A stretch of DNA of 64,000 nt from Nitratireductor sp. (GCA_020637805.1 JACKJU010000003.1:247434-311433); one strand, 5' to 3'; counted from the stretch's first letter, positions 45,916 to 56,248 are shown. Notes: generated from the letters alone by a model not told the origin. Translations and numbers: made by a program.

Positions 45916-46653
45916 ATGTTCGATCTTTCCGGCAAGAAGGCCCTTGTAACCGGCGCAAGCGGTGGCATCGGCGAAGCAATCGCGCGCGCCTTTCATCAGC
46001 AGGGCGCTACCGTGGGCCTGCACGGTACCCGCGAAGAAAAGCTCAATGAGCTTGCCGCCGAACTCGGCGATCGCACATTCGTGTTTCCGGCCAACCTCTC
46101 CGATCTCGACGCTGTCGACGCCCTCGGCAAGCGGGCAGAGGAGGAACTGGGAGGCGTCGATATCCTGGTCAACAATGCTGGCATCACCCGTGACGGCCTG
46201 CTTGCGCGCATGCCCGATGCCGACTGGGACGATGTGATCCGCGTCAACCTCACGGCGGTCTTCCGCCTCACCAAGGCAATTTCCTATCCGATGATGCGTC
46301 GAAAGTCCGGCCGCATCATCAACATCACTTCCATTGTCGGCGTGACGGGAAATCCGGGCCAGGCCAACTACTGCGCCTCAAAGGCCGGGGTGATCGGTTT
46401 CACCAAGTCGCTGGCCCAGGAAATCGCCAGCCGCAATGTCACAGTCAACGCCATAGCGCCCGGTTTCATCGCCTCGGCCATGACCGAGAAGCTGAACGAC
46501 AAGCAGAAGGAAGCCATTATGGGGGCTATTCCCATGAAGAAGATGGGCGAGGGCGCGGATATCGCTGCCGCAGCCGTCTACCTGGCCAGCGATGGCGGCA
46601 AATATGTCACCGGCCAGACCCTGCATGTCAACGGCGGCATGGCGATGATCTGA
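45916..46653 (+). CDS. fabG: 3-oxoacyl-ACP reductase
   Basis: 245 aa. SDR fold: TGASGGIGEA (12-21), NNAG, and the catalytic set S139, Y152, K156. NADPH-dependent reduction of beta-ketoacyl-ACP. Follows fabD by 48 bases with TAGGAG upstream. The next core gene, acpP, is displaced by an MFS gene. Confidence 0.95.
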   Translation: MFDLSGKKALVTGASGGIGEAIARAFHQQGATVGLHGTREEKLNELAAELGDRTFVFPANLSDLDAVDALGKRAEEELGGVDILVNNAGITRDGLLARMPDADWDDVIRVNLTAVFRLTKAISYPMMRRKSGRIINITSIVGVTGNPGQANYCASKAGVIGFTKSLAQEIASRNVTVNAIAPGFIASAMTEKLNDKQKEAIMGAIPMKKMGEGADIAAAAVYLASDGGKYVTGQTLHVNGGMAMI

Positions 46654-46687
46654 CGCGCAGGCGTTACCGGCAAGGGAATCATTGATC

Positions 46688-47896
46688 ATGTCGACCGGCA
46701 CCCCTCACGCCATGCGTGCTGCCGTGGCGGGCATGATCGCAATGGCGGTCTGCATGGGTGTAGGCCGGTTCGTGTTCACGCCCATCCTGCCGCACATGCT
46801 TTCGGTCAACCTGTTTTCCACCGCCGACGCGGGGTTGATGGCCGGGTTGAATTTCCTTGGCTACCTGCTGGGTGCGATTGGCGCCGCATGGCAGGGTTTC
46901 GCCCGGCATCGCCGCACATGGTTCGTGATTGCCCTCCTTGCGAGCGCGGCCACCACGCTGGCGATGGGCCTGACCGGCGATTTCATATTGCAGTGCGTGC
47001 TCCGGTTTGCGTCCGGCGTCGCCAGCGCCTTCGCCATGATCTTCGTCACCACGATGGTAATGGCCGTACTCCATGAAGAAGGCCGCGAGAGGCTGATTGC
47101 TGTCCACTTTGCAGGTGTGGGCACCGGCATTCTGGCTTCTGCCCTGCTCGTATCCGGCATGGTGGAAACGGGAGCCGGGTGGACGTGGCTGTGGCTGGCG
47201 GCAGGCATACTTGCCTTTGCCGGTTGGTTATCGTCCTTCCTGCTCTTGCCCCGCCCGCCGGTGCCTGCGAAGCAGCCGGTTCCCGAAGCATCGGCAAGAC
47301 GGCGGCGCACACCCGGTTTTTCTGCCGCGCTCTGGTTGCTGATCGGCAGCTACGGATGCTTTGGCTTCGGCTATGTGATTACCGCGACCTTCATCAACAC
47401 AATCGCGGTAACCGCCGCCCATTCGGGCACCGGCGATGCCGCGAGCGGTCTTGCCGCCGTCGAACCGTGGCTCTGGCCGGCCGTCGGTATGGCTGCCATC
47501 CCCTCGGTCTGGCTGTGGAACAAGTTGGCCCAGGCCGCGGGAATTTTCACCACCTACGCCATTGCCTGCCTTGTCGAGGCGGCAGGCATCGGCGTGCTGC
47601 TGATCTGGGTGACGCCGCTGTCGCTGGTTGTTTCAGGCGTATTGCTGGGCGGCACCTTCGTAGCCATTACCGCCATCGGGCTGGCAAAGGCGCGCAACAT
47701 GGCCGGATACGAAGCCCCGGCGGCAATTGCGCTGATGACCGCGGCCTTCGGTGCGGGACAGATACTCGGGCCGGTATTCGCGGGCTATGCCCATGAACTA
47801 TGGGACAGTTTCGCGCCGTCGCTCGAAGCGGCAATGATCGCGCTGTTGTTCGCCGTCGTGCTTACGGTTCTTGCCGCCCGCTCCGAGCGCGCCTGA
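46688..47896 (+). CDS. YbfB/YjiJ-family MFS transporter
   Basis: 402 aa, twelve membrane helices. MGVGRFVFTPILPHM and NFLGYLLGAIGAA at the start are typical of the YbfB/YjiJ (COG2807-like) permeases of unknown substrate. It lies between fabG and acpP, which usually adjoin, so it looks like an insertion into the fatty-acid cluster. ATG 46688 is preferred to a TTG two codons earlier. Confidence 0.85.
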   Translation: MSTGTPHAMRAAVAGMIAMAVCMGVGRFVFTPILPHMLSVNLFSTADAGLMAGLNFLGYLLGAIGAAWQGFARHRRTWFVIALLASAATTLAMGLTGDFILQCVLRFASGVASAFAMIFVTTMVMAVLHEEGRERLIAVHFAGVGTGILASALLVSGMVETGAGWTWLWLAAGILAFAGWLSSFLLLPRPPVPAKQPVPEASARRRRTPGFSAALWLLIGSYGCFGFGYVITATFINTIAVTAAHSGTGDAASGLAAVEPWLWPAVGMAAIPSVWLWNKLAQAAGIFTTYAIACLVEAAGIGVLLIWVTPLSLVVSGVLLGGTFVAITAIGLAKARNMAGYEAPAAIALMTAAFGAGQILGPVFAGYAHELWDSFAPSLEAAMIALLFAVVLTVLAARSERA

Positions 47897-48098
47897 GACT
47901 GGCAGCTGAGACCGGCGCCTGTGTACCGTCCTGTGTTCGGGCGAACGGGAAATTATTGCTTTGATGGCTGGAGAAACTGTGTTACCCGGCACCCCGGAAG
48001 TGGCAGGCGGCAGGTTCAGCCACGGGTTCGGGGCTGAATCCGCGCATGAGGCCGATGTGCCGCGAAGCAGGATATCAACAGCGCCGTTAACCTTGGCC

Positions 48099-48127
48099 TT
48101 GATCTGCAATCAATTGCCAAATAAATA
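48099..48127 (+). promoter_or_regulatory. Candidate acpP promoter
   Basis: TTGATC (48099-48104), a 17-base spacer and TAAATA (48122-48127), ending 32 bases before the acpP ATG. It would give acpP its own strong start despite lying downstream of fabG and the MFS gene. Confidence 0.45.
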
Positions 48128-48159
48128 GGTTCTAACCAACTTTAACCGAGGAATGCCAA

Positions 48160-48396
48160 ATGAGCGATGTTGCTGAACGCATCAAGAAAATCGTGGTCGA
48201 ACATCTGGATGTCGAGCCCGAAAAAGTGACCGAAAGCGCAAGCTTTATCGACGATCTGGGTGCCGACTCTCTCGACAACGTCGAACTCGTCATGGCATTC
48301 GAAGAAGAATTCGGCGTCGAGATCCCCGACGATGCGGCTGAAACCATTCAGACCGTCGGCGATGCCGTGAAATTCGTTGAAAAGGCAATGGCGTAA
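48160..48396 (+). CDS. acpP: Acyl carrier protein
   Basis: 78 aa, acidic. The phosphopantetheine attachment site is Ser37 in LGADSLDNVELVMAFEEEF. Carries the growing acyl chain and is the donor for lipid A, phospholipid and probably AHL synthesis. GAGGA lies upstream of the ATG; own promoter and terminator are visible. Confidence 0.97.
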   Translation: MSDVAERIKKIVVEHLDVEPEKVTESASFIDDLGADSLDNVELVMAFEEEFGVEIPDDAAETIQTVGDAVKFVEKAMA

Positions 48397-48444
48397 GCCA
48401 TTCCGGCGTGCCTGCGGCAGCCGGACATTTGCCAGAATATCCAG

Positions 48445-48476
48445 CAGGCGGTCTCCTTGCAGGCCGCCTGTTTTTT
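48445..48476 (+). terminator. Intrinsic terminator after acpP
   Basis: Stem CAGGCGG / CCGCCTG (48445-48451 with 48464-48470), followed by TTTTTT. It lies 48 bases past the acpP stop and separates acpP from fabF, allowing the very high acpP expression that cells need. Confidence 0.88.
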
Positions 48477-48544
48477 GTCATCGCGAATGAGAGGCGCGCG
48501 GCGCCCGGTCTGGCCGCCCGCCGGGGCGGAGGAGAAAAATCACA

Positions 48545-49804
48545 ATGAGAAGAGTCGTCGTAACCGGTCTTGGTATGGTCTCGCCGCTTGGCTGCGGTGT
48601 TGAGGTAACCTGGAAACGTATCCTGGAAGGACAAAACGCGGCAGATCGCGTGACGAACTTTGCCGTCGACGACATCGCAGCCCAGATTGCCTGCCAGATT
48701 CCCCGTGGCGACGGTTCGGACGGCACCTTCAACCCCGATGACTGGATGGAGCCGAAGGAACAGCGCAAGGTCGATGATTTCATCATATACTCCATGGCCG
48801 CTGCCCAGCAGGCGCTTGACGATGCCGATTGGCACCCGCAGAGCGACGAGGACCAGTGGCGCACGGGAACGCTGATCGGTTCCGGTATCGGCGGCCTGCA
48901 GGGCATTGCCGAGGCTACCCTGACCCTCGAAACACGCGGTCCGCGCCGCATTTCGCCATTCTTCATTCCAGGCCGCCTTATCAACCTTGCCGGTGGCCAG
49001 GTATCCATCAAGCACGGCCTCAAGGGACCGAACCACGCGGTCGTGACCGCGTGTTCGACGGGTGCGCATGCCATCGGTGACGCATCGCGGCTGATTGCCC
49101 TTGGCGATGCCGACGTCATGGTCGCCGGCGGTACCGAAAGCCCGGTTTGCCGCCTGTCGCTTGCAGGTTTCGCTGCTGCCAAGGCACTTTCGACCTCCTA
49201 CAACGACAATCCGAAGAAGGCCTCCCGTCCCTACGACGTGGATCGCGACGGATTCGTGATGGGAGAGGGCGCCGGCGTCGTCGTCCTGGAGGAATACGAG
49301 CACGCCAAGGCACGCGGCGCGAAAATCTACGCCGAGGTTGTGGGCTACGGCCTTTCGGGCGACGCCTACCACATCACCGCTCCTTCGCCGGACGGCGACG
49401 GTGCCTACCGCTGCATGATGATGGCATTGAAGAATTCCAGCCTGCAGCCTTCCGACATCGACTACATCAACGCCCATGGCACATCGACCATGGCCGATAC
49501 GCTGGAACTGGGCGCTGTCGAGCGCATGCTGGGCGACGCCGCTCCAAATGCCGCCATGTCGTCCACGAAGTCGGCGATCGGACACCTGCTCGGCGCAGCC
49601 GGTGCGGTGGAAGCGATTTTCTCGATCCTCGCCATCCGTGACCAGATCGTGCCTCCGACGCTCAATCTGGACAACCCCGAGCGCGAAACCGAGATCGACC
49701 TGGTCCCGCACAAGCCGAAGAAACGCAAGGTGCGCACGGCGCTGTCGAACTCGTTCGGATTTGGTGGTACCAACGCCTCGCTGATTGTTTCGGCGGTCGA
49801 TTGA
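48545..49804 (+). CDS. fabF: 3-oxoacyl-ACP synthase II
   Basis: 419 aa. Catalytic Cys170 (VTACSTGAHAIG), His in NAHGTSTMADTLE and His in SAIGHLLGAAGAVE. Elongates acyl-ACP. GGAGGAG upstream of the ATG. An antisense frame of 525 codons over it is a shadow. Confidence 0.96.
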   Translation: MRRVVVTGLGMVSPLGCGVEVTWKRILEGQNAADRVTNFAVDDIAAQIACQIPRGDGSDGTFNPDDWMEPKEQRKVDDFIIYSMAAAQQALDDADWHPQSDEDQWRTGTLIGSGIGGLQGIAEATLTLETRGPRRISPFFIPGRLINLAGGQVSIKHGLKGPNHAVVTACSTGAHAIGDASRLIALGDADVMVAGGTESPVCRLSLAGFAAAKALSTSYNDNPKKASRPYDVDRDGFVMGEGAGVVVLEEYEHAKARGAKIYAEVVGYGLSGDAYHITAPSPDGDGAYRCMMMALKNSSLQPSDIDYINAHGTSTMADTLELGAVERMLGDAAPNAAMSSTKSAIGHLLGAAGAVEAIFSILAIRDQIVPPTLNLDNPERETEIDLVPHKPKKRKVRTALSNSFGFGGTNASLIVSAVD

Positions 49805-50036
49805 TGCATTCTGCCATCGGGGCGCTGCATTGGTTGCAGTGCGGCGTCTCGTGTTGCGTGTGACCAATTGCCTGCACGGCGCACGGCGGCTCTTTATCGA
49901 ACGCAGAATCAGGTAATGGTTTTGGCGGTTTCCTGTTTGGGGGCAGGGAGGAAATCCACATTTTTGACCAAAAAGCGGTGCATCCAGCGTCAGGTTTCAC
50001 GAGACCGCAGCAGCCACTTCTCAAGAGGAAACGCGC

Positions 50037-51458
50037 GTGACGAACAGCGACGGACCTTACAAGCCGGGTGGCCCGGCAGACGCCACGTCTGGCGGCTACG
50101 AACCAGGCAACAATGGCAGCCAGCCAGAGCAACAGCAATTCGGCCAGAGACCGCCGGAATCCCGTCCTGATCCATCCGGCCAGGCGGTCCCTCAGCAGTC
50201 CGGCTACGAAGCGCAGGCAGCTTCCGGTGGCGCGGGCTTCTCAACGCCGCCACGTTCGGCAAAACAGATCCTTCAGCCACGCGACGTGCCGCCGCCGCCG
50301 AAGCGCTCGCGGATGGCGCGCAACCAGACGGTCGTCTTCCTCAATTTCCTGATGAGCCTGCTGGTTTTCGGCGCACTGGCTGGTGGCGCCGCATTCTGGG
50401 TCGGCAAGCTGCGTTTCGAGGAAACAGGGCCGCTTACAAAGGCGCGCACCGTCATCATCGAGGAAGGAAGCGGACTGAACACGATTGCCGGCAAGTTGCA
50501 GAGCGCAGGCATCATTTCCTCTGACTTCATCTTTAGCCATGGCGTGAAGGCCTACAATGCCGCCGGTGATCTGAAGGCGGGAGAATACGCTTTCAAGCCG
50601 GGCATGAGCATGCGCCAGGTGATGGAGACCATCCGTTCGGGCAAGGGCATCGTCCACAAGGTTTCCATTCCCGAGGGCCTGACCTCTTTCCAGATCATGC
50701 AGCGGCTGGCCGCCAACGACACGCTGGAAGGCGCCCTTCCCGAGACGATTCCGCCTGAAGGCAGCCTCATGCCGGACACCTACCCGTTCCAGCGCGGTAC
50801 CACCCGCCAGGAAATCATCGACCAGATGGAGAAGGCGCAACAGCGGTTCATCAACGAGGTCTGGGATCGCAGGATCGATGGTCTGCCGGTCACGACGCCC
50901 GAAGAAATGATCACCCTGGCATCCATCGTCGAGAAGGAAACAGGCAAGGCCGATGAACGGCCGCGCGTTGCCTCCGTGTTCATCAACCGTCTGAACAAGG
51001 GCATGCGCCTGCAGTCCGACCCGACTATCATCTACGGGCTGTTCGGTGGGGAGGGCAAACCCAAGGACAGGCCGATCTATCGTTCCGATATCGAGAAGGA
51101 AACGCCCTACAATACCTATGTGATAAACGGCCTGCCTCCGACGCCGATTGCAAATCCGGGACGTGCGGCACTCGAGGCCGTGGCCAATCCATCGCGAACG
51201 GAAGATCTCTACTTCGTTGCAGACGGTTCCGGCGGCCATGTTTTCTCCAAGACGCTGGAAGAGCACAATGCCAACGTCACCCGCTGGCGCGCAATCGAGA
51301 AGCGCCTGCAGGAGGAAGCCGAGAAGGCCGCTGCCGAGGCAGAGAAAGCGGCAGCCGAAGCTGAAAAGGCCGCCGCCGAAGCCAAGGATGCCGCAGTGAA
51401 GGCGGGAGAGGCCGCAGCCGCGGCTGACGGCGCCACGGGAGACGCTGCAGCGCAGTAG
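50037..51458 (+). CDS. mltG: Endolytic murein transglycosylase
   Basis: 473 aa, GTG start with AGAGGA upstream. A cytoplasmic Pro/Gln/Gly-rich N-terminus of about 95 residues, one membrane helix (VFLNFLMSLLVFGALAGGAAF), then the YceG domain with catalytic Glu in LASIVEKETGKADERPRVASVF and LQSDPTIIYG. Cuts nascent glycan strands. The C-terminus is an Ala/Glu/Lys repeat (units like EKAAAEA, about 425-460), probably a helix. The rhizobial order fabF-mltG-yicC-gmk is kept. Confidence 0.93.
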   Translation: MTNSDGPYKPGGPADATSGGYEPGNNGSQPEQQQFGQRPPESRPDPSGQAVPQQSGYEAQAASGGAGFSTPPRSAKQILQPRDVPPPPKRSRMARNQTVVFLNFLMSLLVFGALAGGAAFWVGKLRFEETGPLTKARTVIIEEGSGLNTIAGKLQSAGIISSDFIFSHGVKAYNAAGDLKAGEYAFKPGMSMRQVMETIRSGKGIVHKVSIPEGLTSFQIMQRLAANDTLEGALPETIPPEGSLMPDTYPFQRGTTRQEIIDQMEKAQQRFINEVWDRRIDGLPVTTPEEMITLASIVEKETGKADERPRVASVFINRLNKGMRLQSDPTIIYGLFGGEGKPKDRPIYRSDIEKETPYNTYVINGLPPTPIANPGRAALEAVANPSRTEDLYFVADGSGGHVFSKTLEEHNANVTRWRAIEKRLQEEAEKAAAEAEKAAAEAEKAAAEAKDAAVKAGEAAAAADGATGDAAAQ

Positions 51459-51486
51459 GCGACGCGCGGGATTGGGGGAATTCATC

Positions 51487-52371
51487 ATGGCACTTCAAAG
51501 CATGACCGGCTTTGCCAGGCAGGCAGACAGCCTTTCGGGAGCCGCCTGGCAATGGGAGATACGCTCGGTCAACGGCAAGTCTCTTGACGTGCGGTTGCGC
51601 CTGCCATCCGGCTTCGAGCGTCTGGAGCAGGATCTCCGCTCGGTTGCCGCAAAACATGTTGCGCGCGGCAATATCCAGGCCTCGCTGAGTTTCGAAGGTG
51701 CCAACACGGCGGCGGTGCCGGTTCTCAACGAAGCCGCATTCGATGCCGCGCTGGTGATCGCGGAACACATCGCGCACAAGACAGGCGAACGTCCGTCTAT
51801 CGATACACTTCTTGGCTTGCGAGGTGTTATTGAAACCGGCGATGCCGGAATGGACGCCGACGAGGCGGAAGCCATGGACCGGGCGATACTGGAGAGTTTC
51901 GAAGCGGCGATGGTGCAGTTGGCCGAGGCGCGTCAGGCCGAAGGCTCTGCGGTGGCGAGGGTTCTCCTGCAGCAGGTCGACGAGATCGAACGCCTGACGC
52001 AGGCAGTTGCGGCTGATCCTTCCCGGACGCCGGATGCCATTCGCGCCAGGCTGGCCGAACAACTGGAACGCATCATGGGCGAGAACAGCAGCCTGGATCA
52101 GGACCGGTTGCACCACGAGGCAGCCATCCTGGCGACAAAGGCTGATCTCGCCGAGGAGGTAGATCGTCTCGAGGCCCATGTTGCCCAGGCCCGCGAACTT
52201 CTTTCGGGCGACGGCGCAGTGGGCCGCAGGCTCGATTTTCTGGCGCAGGAATTCAATCGCGAGTGCAACACGATCTGCTCGAAATCCAATGCCGCCTCGG
52301 TTACGCGTACGGGGCTTGAAATGAAGATAGTGATCGATCAGTTTCGCGAGCAATTGCAGAATCTGCAGTAG
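51487..52371 (+). CDS. yicC: YicC-family endoribonuclease
   Basis: 294 aa. Begins MALQSMTGFAR, the family hallmark, and ends with LDFLAQEFNRECNTICSKS. YicC proteins act on small RNAs and mRNA decay. GGGGGA upstream of the ATG at 51487. Confidence 0.93.
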   Translation: MALQSMTGFARQADSLSGAAWQWEIRSVNGKSLDVRLRLPSGFERLEQDLRSVAAKHVARGNIQASLSFEGANTAAVPVLNEAAFDAALVIAEHIAHKTGERPSIDTLLGLRGVIETGDAGMDADEAEAMDRAILESFEAAMVQLAEARQAEGSAVARVLLQQVDEIERLTQAVAADPSRTPDAIRARLAEQLERIMGENSSLDQDRLHHEAAILATKADLAEEVDRLEAHVAQARELLSGDGAVGRRLDFLAQEFNRECNTICSKSNAASVTRTGLEMKIVIDQFREQLQNLQ

Positions 52372-52499
52372 AACAACCGCCATCGTGGCCGGGATTGTCG
52401 CCAAGCCGCTCTATCCCGCCCTCCATGGCAAAATCGACTTGTTGCGTTGTCGCGTTCCTTTCGGACTGCGAAATGCGCGGCAGACATCCGGGGGCAGGC

Positions 52500-53150
<651 letters not shown>

Positions 53151-53184
53151 TACGGAAGCGTTGCCGGTTCCAGGAGAACCGCAG

Positions 53185-54030
53185 TCACCCTTTGCGAATT
53201 TCGCCAAGCGCGTTTGCCAACGCAACAAATTCGGCGACTTCCAGGTTTTCCGCCCGCCGTTCTCCGTCGATACCCGCCTTGTCCAGCAGTTCTGTTCCGC
53301 CAAGCGGCTTGAGCGCGGCACGCAGCATCTTGCGCCGTTGCCCGAAGGCCGCACGCGTAACCGCTTCCAGCTTGCGCACGTCGCAGGGCAGGGGTTCCGG
53401 TCGCGGCTCCAGAACGACAATCGAAGACGTTACCTTTGGTGGCGGGGTGAAGGCCTTTGGCGATACATCGAAGGCGATATGCGCCTCACACCGCCACTGC
53501 GCCAGGATTGACAACCTTCCATAGGCTTTCGATCCCGACGCGGCACAGATGCGCTCCGCCACTTCCTTCTGGAACATCAGCGTCATGGAAACATAGAATG
53601 GCGGCCACTGCGCACCGGCAAGCCATCCGGTGAGGAGCGGGGTGGCAACATTGTAGGGCAGGTTGGATATGATCCTCACAGGGGCCTTCACCATGTCTGA
53701 ATAATCAGCCTCCAGCGCGTCGCCTTCCACTACCTCCAGCCTGCCGGGATAGTGCGCGGCGATCTCGGCCAGCGCCTCCATGCATCGAGGATCCCGTTCG
53801 ATGGCGACAAGCTTGCGCGCGCCATTTGCAAGGATCGCGCGGGTCAGGCCGCCGGGGCCGGGGCCGACCTCGACAACGTCATGTCCTTCCAGCGGACCTG
53901 CCTGCCGGGCAATCCGCGACGTCAGGTTGAGGTCCAACAGGAAATTCTGACCCAGAGATTTCTTGGCAGCCAGCCCGTGCCTTGAAATCACTTCGCGCAG
54001 CGGCGGCAGGTCGTCGATCTGCCCGCTCAT
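53185..54030 (-). CDS. rsmA: 16S rRNA dimethyladenosine transferase
   Basis: 281 aa, also called ksgA. KKSLGQNFLLDLNLTSRIA, SAM motif VVEVGPGPGGLTRAIL, and catalytic NLPYNVATPLLTGWL. Dimethylates two adjacent adenines near the 3' end of 16S rRNA. Its ATG overlaps the pdxA stop (ATGA). Confidence 0.95.
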   Translation of the reverse strand: MSGQIDDLPPLREVISRHGLAAKKSLGQNFLLDLNLTSRIARQAGPLEGHDVVEVGPGPGGLTRAILANGARKLVAIERDPRCMEALAEIAAHYPGRLEVVEGDALEADYSDMVKAPVRIISNLPYNVATPLLTGWLAGAQWPPFYVSMTLMFQKEVAERICAASGSKAYGRLSILAQWRCEAHIAFDVSPKAFTPPPKVTSSIVVLEPRPEPLPCDVRKLEAVTRAAFGQRRKMLRAALKPLGGTELLDKAGIDGERRAENLEVAEFVALANALGEIRKG

Positions 54031-55055
54031 GCGGAAGACTTCATGTTTGCGTTGGCAGCCATCTCGCCCGCCATGCGGATCGCGGCGATCATGCTCGATG
54101 GATTGGCAATTCCCTTTCCGGCAATGTCATAGGCAGTGCCATGGTCCGGCGATGTCCGAATAAAAGGCAGGCCAAGCGTGACGTTGACCGCATCGTCAAA
54201 GGCGAGCGTCTTTGCGGGTATCAGCGCCTGATCGTGATACATGCAAAGCACGGCGTCATAGCCCTTTCTCGCCCTCGCATGGAACAGCGTATCGGCGGGC
54301 CAGGGGCCCGTGGCGTCGATGCCGGATCGGCGAAGGTCGGCGATTACTGGCGCAATTATCTCGATTTCCTCACGGCCCATTGCGCCTTCCTCGCCTGCAT
54401 GCGGGTTCAGGCCGGACAGCGCAAGTCGCGGTGAGGCAATGCCGAAACGCTGTTGCAGGTCATGTGCCGTGATCGTCGCCGTTTCCTGGATGAGATCGGG
54501 CGTCAATGCGGCCATCACTTCGCTCAGCGCAATGTGGATGGTCACGGGCACCGTCTTCAGTTCGGGGCCTGCGAGCATCATGACAGGCCGTACCGGCTTG
54601 CCGGTGTGATGCCCGGCAAGCGCCGCGAGGAACTCGGTATGTCCCGGAAACTCGAAACCGCTGTCGTACAATGCCTTCTTGTTGATCGGCGCCGTCACGA
54701 TGCCCGAAACCGCTCCCGTGAAGGCCAGACGCACGGCTTCCTCGATTGCTCCCGCGACAAGCTTGGCATCGGGGGTTGCGGGCTTTCCGGGTTTTGCCTG
54801 GAATTGCCCGGGAAGCGAAATCACCGGCAGGGCCGAGGAGAACAGGCCCGCAGCCTGGGAGGGATCGCATGTGGCAATCGGAACCTCAAGCCGGAGGTCT
54901 CCGGCAAGCCGCTCCAGATGTCCCGGATCGCCGACCAAGGCAAACGCCGGCAGGTTTTCCTTCTGGCGCTCAAGCCAGGATTTCAGGATGATTTCCGGTC
55001 CGATGCCAGCCGGCTCGCCGGCCGTCACTGCGAGGGGAGGTGCAAGTGATGTCAT
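54027..55055 (-). CDS. pdxA: 4-hydroxythreonine-4-phosphate dehydrogenase
   Basis: 342 aa. Pyridoxal-phosphate synthesis step feeding PdxJ. TAGEPAGIGPEIILK start, GHTEFLAALAG and metal ligands in MYHDQALIPAKTLAFDDAVNVTLGLPFIRTS. I choose the ATG at 55055; a GTG five codons earlier is possible. Overlaps rsmA by four bases. Confidence 0.95.
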   Translation of the reverse strand: MTSLAPPLAVTAGEPAGIGPEIILKSWLERQKENLPAFALVGDPGHLERLAGDLRLEVPIATCDPSQAAGLFSSALPVISLPGQFQAKPGKPATPDAKLVAGAIEEAVRLAFTGAVSGIVTAPINKKALYDSGFEFPGHTEFLAALAGHHTGKPVRPVMMLAGPELKTVPVTIHIALSEVMAALTPDLIQETATITAHDLQQRFGIASPRLALSGLNPHAGEEGAMGREEIEIIAPVIADLRRSGIDATGPWPADTLFHARARKGYDAVLCMYHDQALIPAKTLAFDDAVNVTLGLPFIRTSPDHGTAYDIAGKGIANPSSMIAAIRMAGEMAANANMKSSA

Positions 55056-55083
55056 TGGGCCCGCTTCCACCCTGTCCCCGCCA

Positions 55084-56175
55084 TCAGCGGTAGATGATGC
55101 TGGACTGGGACTTCACGTCCTTGAGGTATTTATCTGACAGTTCGCTGGCTTCCTTGTTGAAGCTGTCGAACTGCTCCTTCTGCGAGAGCACCTCTGCCAC
55201 CTTGTCGTCCGAGACATTGCGGCGGTCGCAGACGGCCAGGAACTCGACACCCTTGTCGGTGGTCTTGACGTCTGTTGTCGCTCCGGAAGCCGTGCGCTTG
55301 ACCTCTTCCATCCACTCGCTCGGCAACTGTTCTTCAAGCAGGCGGGGCAGGTCCCGGACCGTGACGTCGAGCAGGCCAACCGAGGATTGCTTGGTATTGC
55401 TGCAAGACGTGAACTGCTGCCGGAATGCCAGGGCTTCCTGGCGCCTGCGCGAGATGGTGCTGCTCGAGCGCTTGTCGGTCGGGATCACGAATACGACCTG
55501 CTGCAACCGGTATTCCACGGTTTCCGGTTTGTCTGCACCGGACTTGCGCAGGTTGAACAGGGCATCCTGCTGAACATTGTTGCTGGATTCGTAGCGGAAA
55601 CGCTTCTGCACGACCGTATTCCAGCTCATCTGCGTGCGAATGAATTCCTTGAAGTGAGACGTGCCGACCCCGGACTTCTCCATCACGGTGCTCATCTGGC
55701 TCAGCGTCAGCTTGTTGCCCTTGGCGAAATTGGCAAAGGCCGCGTTGACCTCGGCATCCCCCGCCAGGGAACTCGTCCGCTTGGCTTCCTGAAGCTTGAG
55801 AACCTGGTCGACCATCTCCTCAAGCGCAGCCTGGGAGCTTGAACTCTTTGCCCGGCGCAGCTTCAGGAAGGCCGCGCGGCGGCTCACATCGTAGCTGGTA
55901 ATGGGTTCGCCATTGACCACGGCACGGATGGTGGTTCCCTTCTGGGATACCTTGGGGGCCTCACGTATGATCTTTACACCGCTCTCGTCAGGTTTTGCGG
56001 CGGCCTGCTGACCGTCAGTCGCAGTGCCTTCTGCGCTGGCCGTCTGGGATTGCTGTTCCTCGGCTGCACTTTCGACAGCCTTGGTGGAAGTGTTGCAGCC
56101 CGCAAGCACGACCGACATCGCGAGGAGGATTGCAGTGGTTCCTGCGAAGGCTTGCTTGTTCAAGAATTTGATCAT
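55084..56175 (-). CDS. SurA-like periplasmic chaperone with lipobox
   Basis: 363 aa. A signal ending VVLAGC is a lipobox, so the protein is predicted to be a lipoprotein, unlike E. coli SurA. A Gln/Ala/Glu-rich linker follows, then the SurA N-terminal chaperone domain (IRAVVNGEPITSYDVSRRAAFLKL ... RTQMSWNTVVQKRF). The last third corresponds to the PPIase region but is divergent (EYRLQQVVFVIP), so isomerase activity is doubtful. Operon with lptD and pdxA: folding of outer-membrane beta-barrels such as LptD itself. Confidence 0.85.
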   Translation of the reverse strand: MIKFLNKQAFAGTTAILLAMSVVLAGCNTSTKAVESAAEEQQSQTASAEGTATDGQQAAAKPDESGVKIIREAPKVSQKGTTIRAVVNGEPITSYDVSRRAAFLKLRRAKSSSSQAALEEMVDQVLKLQEAKRTSSLAGDAEVNAAFANFAKGNKLTLSQMSTVMEKSGVGTSHFKEFIRTQMSWNTVVQKRFRYESSNNVQQDALFNLRKSGADKPETVEYRLQQVVFVIPTDKRSSSTISRRRQEALAFRQQFTSCSNTKQSSVGLLDVTVRDLPRLLEEQLPSEWMEEVKRTASGATTDVKTTDKGVEFLAVCDRRNVSDDKVAEVLSQKEQFDSFNKEASELSDKYLKDVKSQSSIIYR

Positions 56176-56248
56176 GGATGCGGAATTTCCAGAATTGCTG
56201 TTCAGGCCTTTATCGGCACGCATAGGGCGAAACTGTGTCGCTCCCTGC

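Noticed and set aside
48290..49867. 525-codon minus-strand ORF
   Set aside because: Shadow of fabF and the end of acpP, both certain genes.
51290..51415. Regular repeats at the 3' end of mltG, considered as a CRISPR-like array
   Set aside because: They are in-frame codons for an Ala/Glu/Lys helix, with no spacers.
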